DNA of 64,000 nucleotides. Source: Rhodospirillaceae bacterium (GTDB lineage: Bacteria; Pseudomonadota; Alphaproteobacteria; Rhodospirillales; Rhodospirillaceae). The stretch lies in the NCBI GenBank assembly GCA_002737725.1, contig NSIP01000005.1, positions 124,001 to 188,000 on the forward strand, in the 5' to 3' direction. The notes under the pieces are model-generated. The model ran no database searches, was not told where the DNA came from, and was given only the letters and a program-made list of their open reading frames with translations. A program made the position numbers and the translations under genes. Below, piece by piece: positions 54,819-63,169 of the stretch (its first letter is position 1; each line of letters opens with the position of its first letter).

Positions 54819-55745
54819 CTATTTCTCTTGATCGGGAATGTGACCCTTGTGGTTTGCAAGATACCAGCTAGCCACCTCTTCGCGCTTGGCGAACCAAACT
54901 CCCGGCAGTGTTTTGGCAAACTCCAAGAACTCGCGCACCGCGCGCACGCGGAACGCTCGGCCTGACACATGCGGATGCAAGCCGACGTTCATCATGCGAC
55001 CCGATCCGGTCGTCTCTACTTCCAGGTATAACTGGCGAAGTTCTTCGACCAGGATATCGCGGAACTCGTCGGTCGTATGGTTGCGGCGCGTGAGGATCGT
55101 GAAATCGTTGATCTCATTCGTATAGGGCGTCGAGACAATCGGGCCGTGATCTGTTTGGATCAAATAGGGCTGATCGTCATTCATGATGTCGCAATAGAAA
55201 ATCAGGCCGTGCTGTTTCAGAATGCCCGGCGTGTTGGGCGTGCCGCGCAACGATGACGACAGCCAGCCCTTGGCAGGCTTGCCGTAAAACTCGTTATACA
55301 CTTTCAGCGTGGTTTCGATGATCTCGCGCTCTTTGGTTGGGTTTTTGGCGAAATCACTCAGCAACTCGCCTTGCTCGTAGTTATGCGCCAGAACTTCCCA
55401 GCCACGCTCGGCGGGCGCACGCGCGATATCTTGGCGAATCAGCGCCGTCTTGGCGTTGATCGTGCAACTAGCCGGAACTTTGGCCCGGTCAAATACATCA
55501 AATAGCCGCCAAATGCCGACGCGTTGACCGTACTCGCGCCAAGTAAAATTGGGGAAGTCGGCGACGTTGCCCGGCAACACGTCGGGCAGGATCGGCGGGC
55601 CACCTGCATAATAAGGCTTATCGGTCTCTTTGACCATGTCCCAAGTCTCAAGATTGAGCGTGAGAATCAGGGCGACCTTTTTATTTTCAGGCCATTTCAG
55701 CGGGCCGCGTTTGGCAATGCCCGAAAAGGGATAACGCATTGTCAC
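54819..55745 (-). CDS. Polysaccharide-deacetylase-fold hydrolase, PuuE-like
   Basis: The 308-residue NodB-type protein resembles PuuE/cyclic-imide-hydrolase relatives: LILTLNLETWD near the N-terminus, ASCTINAKTA, VLAHNYEQGE and GWLSSSLRGTPNTPGILKQHG. The first segment has Glu (NLE) where the usual metal-site motif has FD. Members of this branch hydrolyse cyclic amides or imides rather than sugars, so ring-opening of an N-heterocyclic intermediate is plausible but unproven. It lies 21 bp after the racemase-like gene. Confidence 0.85.
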   Translation of the reverse strand: MTMRYPFSGIAKRGPLKWPENKKVALILTLNLETWDMVKETDKPYYAGGPPILPDVLPGNVADFPNFTWREYGQRVGIWRLFDVFDRAKVPASCTINAKTALIRQDIARAPAERGWEVLAHNYEQGELLSDFAKNPTKEREIIETTLKVYNEFYGKPAKGWLSSSLRGTPNTPGILKQHGLIFYCDIMNDDQPYLIQTDHGPIVSTPYTNEINDFTILTRRNHTTDEFRDILVEELRQLYLEVETTGSGRMMNVGLHPHVSGRAFRVRAVREFLEFAKTLPGVWFAKREEVASWYLANHKGHIPDQEK

Positions 55746-55766
55746 GTTGATAACTCCTAATTGACC

Positions 55767-56528
55767 TTAAGCTTCAGCCATCAGTCGGCCGTAGCCTTCC
55801 ATTCGATCTTTGATGCCCGCATCGCGCAACGAAAACCAATAGGTCGCTGCATTGATGGCGATCACCGGCTTATCGAGCCAGCGCTCGGCTTCTTCGGCGA
55901 CGGCGGAACAGGCTAAATTCGTGCCCACCTGAATAATCGCGTCCGGATTAGAACCATTCAGTTCCATGATTGCGTTGCGCAATTTGGACGCAGGCTCGTG
56001 AGCAATCAACATGGGGCTTGGTGATTTCAAGCCGATGAGCGCCACGACGTCATAACCATTGTCGGTGAAAAACTTACGCACGTTCTTGTCGCCGACCGGC
56101 ATATAGGGCGTCAGCACCGCAATTTTTTTGATCTTCTTTTTGTTGAGCTTCTGATAGGTCGCAAGTGCTGCGTCGCAGGCGTGCGAGCCCAGCGACACCG
56201 TTACGCCTGCGCACTTCTCCATCTTTTTCTTTAGTTTTTCAGCCCCACCCGCACCATCCCAGAAGGTCTCGGCGCTCATGCCCATGATCACGTAGCCGGG
56301 CGAGCAGGTCATCACCGCGTCTAACGCCTCTTCCGTCGCGCCACGAATGTTGACCAGGAGTTGCTCGAATTCTTTGTCGTTGCGGACCGGGTCATCAGGA
56401 ATCACGATGCGCCCGAAGTGATTAGTCACGCCGCGCGGTTGCATCAGCGCGTACTCGGGTTCGACCGAGGTGTTCGTGGAAGGCGCAATCACGCCAAACT
56501 TCATGCGGTAGCCAAGTGAGTCAACCAT
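55767..56528 (-). CDS. Asp/Glu racemase superfamily protein (maleate isomerase/arylmalonate decarboxylase-like)
   Basis: The 253-residue protein has FGVIAPSTNTSVEPEYALM, typical of maleate isomerase and arylmalonate decarboxylase. Maleate isomerase uses two cysteines. Here the second is present (C207 in GTNLACSAVAEEAERWL), while the first position reads GMSAETF (about 83-89) with no Cys. That pattern is closer to arylmalonate decarboxylase, which uses one Cys. The reaction could therefore be a decarboxylation rather than cis-trans isomerisation. Confidence 0.87.
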   Translation of the reverse strand: MVDSLGYRMKFGVIAPSTNTSVEPEYALMQPRGVTNHFGRIVIPDDPVRNDKEFEQLLVNIRGATEEALDAVMTCSPGYVIMGMSAETFWDGAGGAEKLKKKMEKCAGVTVSLGSHACDAALATYQKLNKKKIKKIAVLTPYMPVGDKNVRKFFTDNGYDVVALIGLKSPSPMLIAHEPASKLRNAIMELNGSNPDAIIQVGTNLACSAVAEEAERWLDKPVIAINAATYWFSLRDAGIKDRMEGYGRLMAEA

Positions 56529-56553
56529 GGTGCCTCCAATCAGTGCGGTGCGT

Positions 56554-57765
56554 TTATTGAATGGTGTACGATTCGCGAACGACGTTGATCATGGACGTCT
56601 TAAGCAGGAACTTCTTGGCCAACACTGGATCAGCAGCCTGGCGCATGAAGTCGGCTTGCCGCTTCTTTTGCGCGTCAGGGTCTTTTTCTTCCATCAGTTT
56701 CTTGTTGGCGGCGGTATGTTCCTGCACAAACTTTGTCGCCGTAATGCGGCGCTGGCGATCATACAAATCAAACGCCGCTTTGGCCTCCATTTTGCCGTCG
56801 CGCACCGCCAAGAATTTTTCGGCCAAGTTGAATGCATCGTGCAGGCCACCGTTCATGCCCATGCCGCCGAGCGGGTTGTTGATATGGGCTGCATCCCCGG
56901 CCAGCAAAACGCGGCCTGCGATGTAGGAGTCGGCAACGCGCTGATGCACGTTATAGAGCGTGCGGTGACCAATCTCGAAGTCGCCTTGCTTGGGCGCCAA
57001 ATGCTGCAAGCGGTCTTGAATATACTCGTCCGACAACAGCCGCTCGTTTGTTTCGCCGGGCTTGGTGGGAAACAACACGCGCCACATATTGTTGCAACGT
57101 AAAACAACGCACCATTCTTCAGGGTCGGAGACATAATTCACGCCCGCCAAGCGCGGCAGGAATTTCTCGAGCGGATAGGGTGTAGACGCCACCAGGAATT
57201 TTTCGGGGTAGGTAAAGCCTGCATACTGCAAACCTGTCGATTGACGGATCATGCTGTTGGCACCCTCCGCGCCAATCACGTACGAGCCTCGCATGGTTTT
57301 CTCGCCGTCAGGTGTGGAAAGGAGAATGTTCACACCGTCGGCATCCTGATCGATCACCTTCACCACGCCATGCTGGAAAAGCACTTTGGCGTTTGGAATC
57401 TTCGACAGCTCTTCGCAGCAGATTTTATTCAACCGCCACTGTTCGCATTGCAAGCGGTAGGGGTGTTTCGTTTCGTCCTTAATGGCCGACATATCAAACT
57501 CGGCGATCTCGTTGCTGCGGCGGTCGCGATATTGATAGCGGGCCACGATCAAGCCCAACTCAATCAGCCTTGGCATCAGGTCCAAGCGATCGAGCATATC
57601 CATGGACGGGGGGTGGAACGTGGACGCGCGTAAGTCCTCGGGCAGCGTCTTATCTTTTTCAAGCAGCACAACATTGAAGCCTTCACGCGCCAGATAGAGC
57701 GCGAGAAGGCCACCCACAGGCCCTGCCCCTGCAACAATGATCGGATCTTTTCCCGGAAACGCCAT
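56554..57765 (-). CDS. FAD-dependent aromatic monooxygenase (group A, PHBH fold)
   Basis: The 403-residue flavoprotein has the Rossmann motif VAGAGPVGGLLALYLAREGFNVVLLEKD, the DG-type motif VIGAEGANSMIR and the second FAD motif VLLAGDAAHINNPLGGMGMNGGLHDAFNLA. Group A enzymes hydroxylate aromatic or heteroaromatic acids with NAD(P)H and O2. The C-terminus continues with a charged helix (EEKDPDAQKKRQADF). It is 146 bp downstream of the flavin reductase gene and 25 bp upstream of the racemase-like gene. Confidence 0.92.
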   Translation of the reverse strand: MAFPGKDPIIVAGAGPVGGLLALYLAREGFNVVLLEKDKTLPEDLRASTFHPPSMDMLDRLDLMPRLIELGLIVARYQYRDRRSNEIAEFDMSAIKDETKHPYRLQCEQWRLNKICCEELSKIPNAKVLFQHGVVKVIDQDADGVNILLSTPDGEKTMRGSYVIGAEGANSMIRQSTGLQYAGFTYPEKFLVASTPYPLEKFLPRLAGVNYVSDPEEWCVVLRCNNMWRVLFPTKPGETNERLLSDEYIQDRLQHLAPKQGDFEIGHRTLYNVHQRVADSYIAGRVLLAGDAAHINNPLGGMGMNGGLHDAFNLAEKFLAVRDGKMEAKAAFDLYDRQRRITATKFVQEHTAANKKLMEEKDPDAQKKRQADFMRQAADPVLAKKFLLKTSMINVVRESYTIQ

Positions 57766-57911
57766 AAGCCCTCACTTGAGTATGAAATTCTCTTGTTTTG
57801 ATCAGGGGCGAAGTCACCATCACCACCTCATCTTCAGGCATGGATGTGCCAGACGCCACCCACCCCGGCAAGGCCCGCAACCTGCCCAATCACCAAGTGG
57901 GCGTGAGAACG

Positions 57912-58445
57912 TTAGAACGAGCGGAAGGCCCCGTTGTGAAACAACAGCGGTGCTTTAGCCACACTGGAAATACGTTTAACAAGACCCACGACGATGTCGT
58001 GGTCCCCACCAGGGTAGCGTGCCCAAACGTCGCATTCCATATGAGCAACGCAGCCCTCGATCAGCGGCACCCCACGCAGGCCATCGCGCACATTAACGCC
58101 AATGAACTTATCTGTTGAAGATTGCGCCATTTGGCGGGCCCAGAACTCTTGCTCGACCGACATCACATTCACGGCAAAGGCATCCTGCATTTGAAAGCAG
58201 GCAAAGGCCGGCGTGGTTTTTGCGATGCTCCACAAAATCAGGGGCGGATCAAGAGACAGGGAGTTAAACGAACTTACGGTCATCCCCACCCTCTCGGAGG
58301 CTGCATTCAAGGTTGTCACCACCGTCACGCCCGTGGCGAACTGACCCAAGGTCTTGCGAAATTGCCGTCGAGCCCCCTCGTCCGCTGACGGGTCAACCCC
58401 GCTCAGGCCTTGGCTTTGCTGCGCTTCGGCTGGCTGATTGGTCAC
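57912..58445 (-). CDS. Flavin reductase family protein
   Basis: The 177-residue protein has the split-barrel FMN-binding signature: FRKTLGQFATGVTVVTT, VGMTVSSFNSLSLDPPLILWSI, FAVNVMSVEQEFWARQMA and GCVAHMECDVWARYPGGDHDIVVG. Such reductases supply reduced flavin to two-component monooxygenases. The adjacent monooxygenase is of the one-component type, so the partner is uncertain. It is first in the leftward operon, divergent from the IclR gene. Confidence 0.9.
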   Translation of the reverse strand: MTNQPAEAQQSQGLSGVDPSADEGARRQFRKTLGQFATGVTVVTTLNAASERVGMTVSSFNSLSLDPPLILWSIAKTTPAFACFQMQDAFAVNVMSVEQEFWARQMAQSSTDKFIGVNVRDGLRGVPLIEGCVAHMECDVWARYPGGDHDIVVGLVKRISSVAKAPLLFHNGAFRSF

Positions 58446-58514
58446 GCTGTCCCCAGAATAATGATGCGAAATTAAGACCTTATCTGGCCTTCCTAATATA
58501 ACACCAAAAAGGGG

Positions 58515-58543
58515 TGTCCACCTGTCGGACGATGTTCTATAAT
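58515..58543 (+). promoter_or_regulatory. Candidate promoter of the IclR regulator gene
   Basis: A perfect -10 box TATAAT (58538-58543) is preceded after 17 bp by TGTCCA (58515-58520), a weak -35. A GTCC...GGAC inverted repeat overlaps the spacer and could be an operator for the IclR protein. Confidence 0.45.
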
Positions 58544-58656
58544 AATTTTTTGTCCAGTCAGTGGCAAGATAACAGGCCTAGCAAAAGCCTGTGAGACTAA
58601 AAAGCACGCCAGCCCCATTAATGGGCAGGGCAGATACGAGGGAGCGACGTGCAAGA

Positions 58657-59472
58657 ATGGCAGAAGATCTTGATGACGATGTAGCCGGTGATGATGCCGG
58701 TTCCGTGCGCCCGGTTCGCGCCCTGATGCGGGGGCTCGACACCCTGCAAGAGTTAAACCGCCATAACGGCGCCACGGTGACCGACATCGCTAAGGCCGTA
58801 AAACTGCCCCGCACCACCGCCTACCGGGTGCTGGAAACCCTTTGCGTGGCGGGCTATGCCCTGCGCGACCCCAGCGACGACCTTTACCGCCTGACGTTGA
58901 AAGTTCGCGCGTTGTCGGACGGCTACGATGACGAAGCCTGGGTTCACGATATCGCCAAGCCCCTCATCACAAAACTGGGCAAGGAAGTGGTGTGGCCGTT
59001 GGCGATCTCCACCCTGCACGGCACCTCCATGTTGGTGCGCGAGACTACCGACAAAGATAGCCCATTGGCGCTGGAGCGTTATTCAGCCGGTGTGCGTGTG
59101 CCCATCTTTGGCAGTTCGTCGGGCCGAGTTTATTTGGCGTTTTGTAGCGAGGAGCAGCGCTCGATCATGCTGGAAGTGCTGGCGCGCTCGGAACGCCCGG
59201 AAGACAAAATCGCACGCGACAAAATGCTGGTCAGCCGCATTATCGGCGATGTGCGTAAAAACGGCTGGGCCATGTTCGATAACCCGTCCTTGGCCGAATT
59301 GAATTTGGCTGTGCCGGTGTTTGCCAAGGGCCAGGTGTTGGCGGGGTTAGTCATGCGCTTCATGCGTTCGGCCATGACGCCTGATCAGGCGGCAGAGAAG
59401 TATGTGCCGTTCCTCAAACGCACCGCTGATGAAATCGGCAAGGCCTTTGAAGACTACCCCGAGCACCAATAG
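58657..59472 (+). CDS. IclR-family transcriptional regulator
   Basis: The start chosen is the ATG at 58657 (MAEDLDDDVAGD); an earlier GTG at 58591 would add 22 residues. The 271-residue protein has an N-terminal winged helix (PVRALMRGLDTLQELNRHNGATVTDIAKAVKLPRTTAYRVLETLCVAGY) and a C-terminal effector domain. It resembles MhpR-type activators of aromatic pathways. Its divergent position makes the leftward monooxygenase operon its likely target. Confidence 0.92.
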   Translation: MAEDLDDDVAGDDAGSVRPVRALMRGLDTLQELNRHNGATVTDIAKAVKLPRTTAYRVLETLCVAGYALRDPSDDLYRLTLKVRALSDGYDDEAWVHDIAKPLITKLGKEVVWPLAISTLHGTSMLVRETTDKDSPLALERYSAGVRVPIFGSSSGRVYLAFCSEEQRSIMLEVLARSERPEDKIARDKMLVSRIIGDVRKNGWAMFDNPSLAELNLAVPVFAKGQVLAGLVMRFMRSAMTPDQAAEKYVPFLKRTADEIGKAFEDYPEHQ

Positions 59473-59555
59473 CAATCTGAGGTGCGCTTGACCGCACCGA
59501 TCACGCGACATTTTGCCACGGTCACAGCAGTCGGCGCGCCGCCGCGCCAATTGCA

Positions 59556-59850
59556 TTATCGAAAAGCCGGCAACGGAATTCGCACATCGGGAGATTTGTT
59601 AAACCCATCAGCTTTGCCGAGTGTGCCCACCACGAGTTCCGAGCCCACACGCAAGGCATCGCGCAAGCCGCCACTGAGATCGCCAGCTGTAAGCCCTGAT
59701 ACCGCACCGGGGGCGGCCTAACCGCCGGCTAAACCTTTGAGCAGGTCTTTGCCTTTGCCCAGCGCATCTTGAGCGTGTGTTGAGGCGACCGGCAGCACGA
59801 ACAGGGCAGCCGCCAGCGCGGCAGAAATCTTTCTATTCCCACGCGTCTTG
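59556..59850 (-). pseudogene. Truncated DUF4197 protein gene with in-frame stop
   Basis: On the minus strand a signal-like ISAALAAALFVLPVASTHAQ is followed by DALGKGKDLLKGLAGG, a TAG (59718-59720), then in the same frame AAPGAVSGLTAGDLSGGLRDALRVGSELVVGTLGKADGFNKSPDVRIPLPAFR and a TAA at 59556. This matches the first third of exported DUF4197 proteins (GLREALxxGxxxVVxxLGxxDGFNxxxxIxIPLP). The remaining ~150 residues are missing, and no standard start codon is in place. It lies downstream of the permease. Confidence 0.8.
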
Positions 59851-59880
59851 CTTCTCCGGCTTTGTGCGCTCGATGGCGCG

Positions 59881-61449
59881 TTACTTCTTCTTCTCATCCA
59901 ACCCATGCGCCACAGCTTGCATGGCACCGGGCAGTGGTGAGTCGTCCAAAATATCGAGGCCTTGGGCGAGGCGCGAATTGGGCAAGCCGTAGAAAATGTA
60001 AATCGCCGCACCCAGCGCCAAGTAGGTGCCGAGGATAATGGCCGGGATCGGATCGCCCAAGGTGGCCTTGACGACAATATCGATGATCAAGGGCGCGGCC
60101 ATAATACCTGCGAAGATCACGCCTAAAATCGGCATCCAGGTGCCGCCTGGCGCGCGGAAGGGCCGCGGCATGTCGGGGCAGGTTTTACGTAGCCACAACA
60201 CGCTGATACAGACAATGCCGAACGCAAAGGCAGTTCCTAAGCTGACCAGATCACCAAGAATGGTGATGGGCAGCAGCGAGGCGGCAATGGCGATCAAGGC
60301 ACCGAGCACTATCGTGCCAATCCACGGTGTGCGGAACTTGGCATGTACGGTAGAGAACGCGCGCGGCAACAAGCCATCGCGCGCCATGGCAAAGAAAATG
60401 CGCGACTGGCCATAGGTGAGAATCAGCATCACTGATGATAACCCTGCGACTGCACCGACTTTAATGAGGAAGGCGAACCACGGCATTTGCATACGGTCCA
60501 CCGCCACCGCGATGGGTTCAGGCACGCCCAACTCGCGGAAGGGCACGATGCCGGTCATGACGGCGGCGACCATCATGTAAATAGCGGTGCAGATAAACAG
60601 CGAGCCCAGAATGCCAAAGGGCATGTCCTTGCTGGGGTTTTTGGCTTCGGCCGCCGCCGTCGAGACGGCTTCAAAGCCGACATAGGCAAAGAAGACCACC
60701 GAGGCGGCACGAAAAATACCCTCGACCCCGTATTTAAAGCCGCCCTCGTTTTCGGGAATAAACGGCGTCCAGTTTTCGGGCTCGACGAAAAACATACCTA
60801 TAATAATAAAAGCCACCAGAACGGCAACTTTCACAAACACGATCACGTTATTGACGTTGGCCGATTCAGACACGCCAATCACCAGCAGCACCGTGACCAT
60901 CAAAATGCCAGCAGCCGCCATTAAATTAATGTCGGTGGTGGCGCGGAAGGCCAAGTGCCCGGCTTCATCGGCCGTGGACTGAATGAGGGAGGCCGCAAAT
61001 TCAGGCGGAATGATCAGGCCCATGTCTTTCAAGAAGCTGACCATGTAGCCCGACCAGCCGACAGCTACGGTGGCTGCAGCCACGCCGTATTCCAGCACCA
61101 ACAGCCACCCCATTACCCAGGCGAAGACCTCGCCCATGGTGGCGTAGGAATAGGTATAGGCCGAGCCCGCCACCGGCATGCTGGAGGCCAATTCCGCATA
61201 ACACAGCCCCGCGAAGGCGCAGGCCGTACCCGCAACGACGAATGACAACAGCACCGCAGGCCCGGCAAAATTCGCCGCCGCACTGCCGGTCATGACGTAA
61301 ATGCCCGCCCCGATAATGCACCCGATGCCGAGGAACAAAAGGTTCCAGCGGCCCAAGGTGCGCTTGAGGCTGTGGTTGAGCGATTCACGTTGAATTTGGT
61401 CGACCGACTTTTTGATAAAAAGACGACCCGATTGCGACCCTTTTTCCAT
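59881..61449 (-). CDS. APC-family amino acid permease (cationic amino acid transporter type)
   Basis: The 522-residue inner-membrane protein has at least 12 predicted transmembrane helices. It carries the APC signature GIGCIIGAGIYVMTGSAAANFAGPAVLLSF in TM1 and VVFFAYVGFEAVSTAAAEAKNPSKDMPFGI around TM6. The pattern fits CAT-type amino acid/polyamine permeases. It runs in the same direction as the catabolic operon on the far side of iclR, but no functional link is visible. Confidence 0.92.
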   Translation of the reverse strand: MEKGSQSGRLFIKKSVDQIQRESLNHSLKRTLGRWNLLFLGIGCIIGAGIYVMTGSAAANFAGPAVLLSFVVAGTACAFAGLCYAELASSMPVAGSAYTYSYATMGEVFAWVMGWLLVLEYGVAAATVAVGWSGYMVSFLKDMGLIIPPEFAASLIQSTADEAGHLAFRATTDINLMAAAGILMVTVLLVIGVSESANVNNVIVFVKVAVLVAFIIIGMFFVEPENWTPFIPENEGGFKYGVEGIFRAASVVFFAYVGFEAVSTAAAEAKNPSKDMPFGILGSLFICTAIYMMVAAVMTGIVPFRELGVPEPIAVAVDRMQMPWFAFLIKVGAVAGLSSVMLILTYGQSRIFFAMARDGLLPRAFSTVHAKFRTPWIGTIVLGALIAIAASLLPITILGDLVSLGTAFAFGIVCISVLWLRKTCPDMPRPFRAPGGTWMPILGVIFAGIMAAPLIIDIVVKATLGDPIPAIILGTYLALGAAIYIFYGLPNSRLAQGLDILDDSPLPGAMQAVAHGLDEKKK

Positions 61450-61729
61450 TGGTTTTCCCCACGTTGCGCCCGCCGATCGCCATCGGTTTGGGCGTGATAT
61501 CTGGCTCTAACCCTAGGGCATTTTCGCTAAACATGTGAAGTAGTTTCGCGGGGCAAAAGCCGCCTAAATAATTGAGTTTGTGCGGTTTATGGGCCCAGAT
61601 CAGGTGGCGCGCGCTCCCAAGCTGGCCAAAATGGCATGTCAGAATTTGCCCAGGGCCTGGCCTTCAGCCGCAGCCATTGCCTGCCACCCCTCTAATGCTT
61701 GATATTATTGATATGTTTTATGAGCCCGC
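61450..61729. other. Non-coding stretch upstream of the sigma-54 promoter
   Basis: About 280 bp between the divergent permease start and the sigma-54 promoter. No supported gene is seen. It would have to contain the permease promoter and any enhancer-binding sites for a sigma-54 activator; none can be assigned by eye. Confidence 0.4.
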
Positions 61730-61746
61730 TTGGCACGCGGCTTGCA
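61730..61746 (+). promoter_or_regulatory. Sigma-54 (RpoN) promoter
   Basis: TTGGCACGCGGCTTGCA matches the consensus TGGCACG-N4-TTGCW at every conserved position, including GG at -24 and GC at -12. It lies 56 bp upstream of an ATG with an AAGGAG ribosome site. Few promoters are this close to consensus, so it was probably functional, yet the gene downstream is truncated. Confidence 0.8.
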
Positions 61747-61801
61747 AATATTAGTGCGAAGTCAGCCCTGAAAGCTCTGGCGACAAAGGAGAGCTGTGGT
61801 C

Positions 61802-61975
61802 ATGTCTGTTATCGATTTTATTTCGGTCCGCCACCAATTGGGACCCGGTCAATCGGAAAGCGCGCCTGCCGCCACTGACAAAGCGCATGGGGCCAACCAA
61901 CCCATTACACTTTCGGCCAGATCCCCGAACATAACTTCAATAAAATCTTTAATGAATTGTTGCTTTGGAAGATGA
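61802..61975 (+). pseudogene. Truncated ORF behind the sigma-54 promoter
   Basis: The ATG at 61802 has AAGGAG nearby and reads MSVIDFISVRHQLGPGQSES, then becomes low-complexity and runs out of frame into the SDR fragment, ending at 57 codons. I do not recognise the head. The most economical reading is the first 20-40 codons of a sigma-54-controlled gene whose body was deleted, with the join falling within an unrelated SDR gene. Confidence 0.5.
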
Positions 61976-62289
61976 AAGCCGAAGATCATCTGCGGGCCTC
62001 GGGCCTGGCATATACAATTGTCCGTCCGCCACAGTTATTGGGTGAGCCAGGTGGTGTGAGGGGTATCCGCATTCAGCAGGGCGATGTCGGCGGGCCGGGC
62101 CAAATCGCGCGCGCCGATGTGGCCAGCGTGATGGTCGCAGCACTCAGCGCAGCGGCAATGCGCGATACAACGTTCGAGATTTTTGGCGCGGCTTCCCTCC
62201 CCGTCGATGGCTGGCGCAAAAGTTTGCATGTGCTCAAACCCAACTGTTTTGACCGCGCGAGCTGCGGCCTCCCACTACGAAAGGCATAA
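61903..62289 (+). pseudogene. 3' fragment of an atypical SDR (NmrA-like) gene
   Basis: From about 61903 the frame reads HNFNKIFNELLLWKMKAEDHLRASGLAYTIVRPPQLLGEPGG, then DVGGPGQIARADVASVMVAAL and TFEIFGAASLPVDGWR, the C-terminal half of an NAD(P)-binding atypical SDR. The Rossmann N-terminus with GxxGxxG is absent upstream. The fragment ends 1 bp before an intact NmrA-like gene, so a short intact relative remains beside it. Confidence 0.75.
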
Positions 62290-62290
62290 C

Positions 62291-63166
62291 ATGTCCGATA
62301 CAGTTCTTGTCAGTGGGGCCAATGGACGCACCGGGCGCGCGGTGGTGACAGCCCTGCTCAAGCGTGGCGTAGCGGTAAGCGCCTTCATCCGCAAACCCGA
62401 GCAAGCCGATGGCCTGAAAGCGCTTGGGGCCACCAGCATCGCCATCGGTGATATGCTGGCCGCCGACACCATCAGGGCTGCCATGAAGGGCTGTGATGCG
62501 GTGGTCCACATCGGCCCGCCTATGCACCCGGACGAAAAACTCATCACCTCGCACTTCGTCAATGCGGCCATGGCAGTCAACATCAAGCGCTTTGTGTATT
62601 ACTCGGTGATGCACCCGCTGCGTCGTGAGGTGCCACACCACGCGCGCAAGCTCGACACCGAGGAAATGGTGATTGAGTCCGGCGTGCCCTACACCATCAT
62701 CCAGCCCATCCGCTACATGCAGCACCTCGAGACGATCTGGAAAGAAGTGCTGAGCTCGGGCGTGCACGCGATGCCGTTTAATACGCACGTCAAATTTAAT
62801 GTGGCAGACTTGGTTGACCTAGCTGATGCTTCGGCGCTGGCCGCAACCACGCCGGGCCACCTGTATGCCACCTATGAGTTGGCGGGGCCTCAATCGCTGA
62901 GCCAGGACGAGATGGCCACAATCATTGGCGAGGTTTTGAAACGACCCATCACCGCGCGCCAAATCCCGCTCGATGAAATGGCGTCCAAGGCCAAGGCGGC
63001 CGGTGCCACCGACTTGCGCATCGAGACCATGCGTAAAATGAACGGCCATTACGACCACAGCGGCTTTTTGGGGAATGCCAACGTCATGCGCTGGCTGCTC
63101 GGCCGCGAGCCAACGCACTTTTGCGTTTATGTCGAGCGCTTAGCCAAACGCGATGGGTTAATGTAG
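62291..63166 (+). CDS. NmrA-like NAD(P)-binding protein (atypical SDR)
   Basis: The 291-residue protein starts MSDTVLVSGANGRTGRAVVTALLKRG, a GxxGxxG nucleotide-binding motif, followed by GDMLAADTIRAAMKGCDAVVHIGPPMH, RFVYYSVMHP and YTIIQPIRYMQH. It lacks the classical YxxxK dyad, as NmrA/HSCARG proteins do. These act as redox sensors or quinone/isoflavone reductases; the role here is unknown. Confidence 0.88.
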   Translation: MSDTVLVSGANGRTGRAVVTALLKRGVAVSAFIRKPEQADGLKALGATSIAIGDMLAADTIRAAMKGCDAVVHIGPPMHPDEKLITSHFVNAAMAVNIKRFVYYSVMHPLRREVPHHARKLDTEEMVIESGVPYTIIQPIRYMQHLETIWKEVLSSGVHAMPFNTHVKFNVADLVDLADASALAATTPGHLYATYELAGPQSLSQDEMATIIGEVLKRPITARQIPLDEMASKAKAAGATDLRIETMRKMNGHYDHSGFLGNANVMRWLLGREPTHFCVYVERLAKRDGLM

Positions 63167-63169
63167 CGA

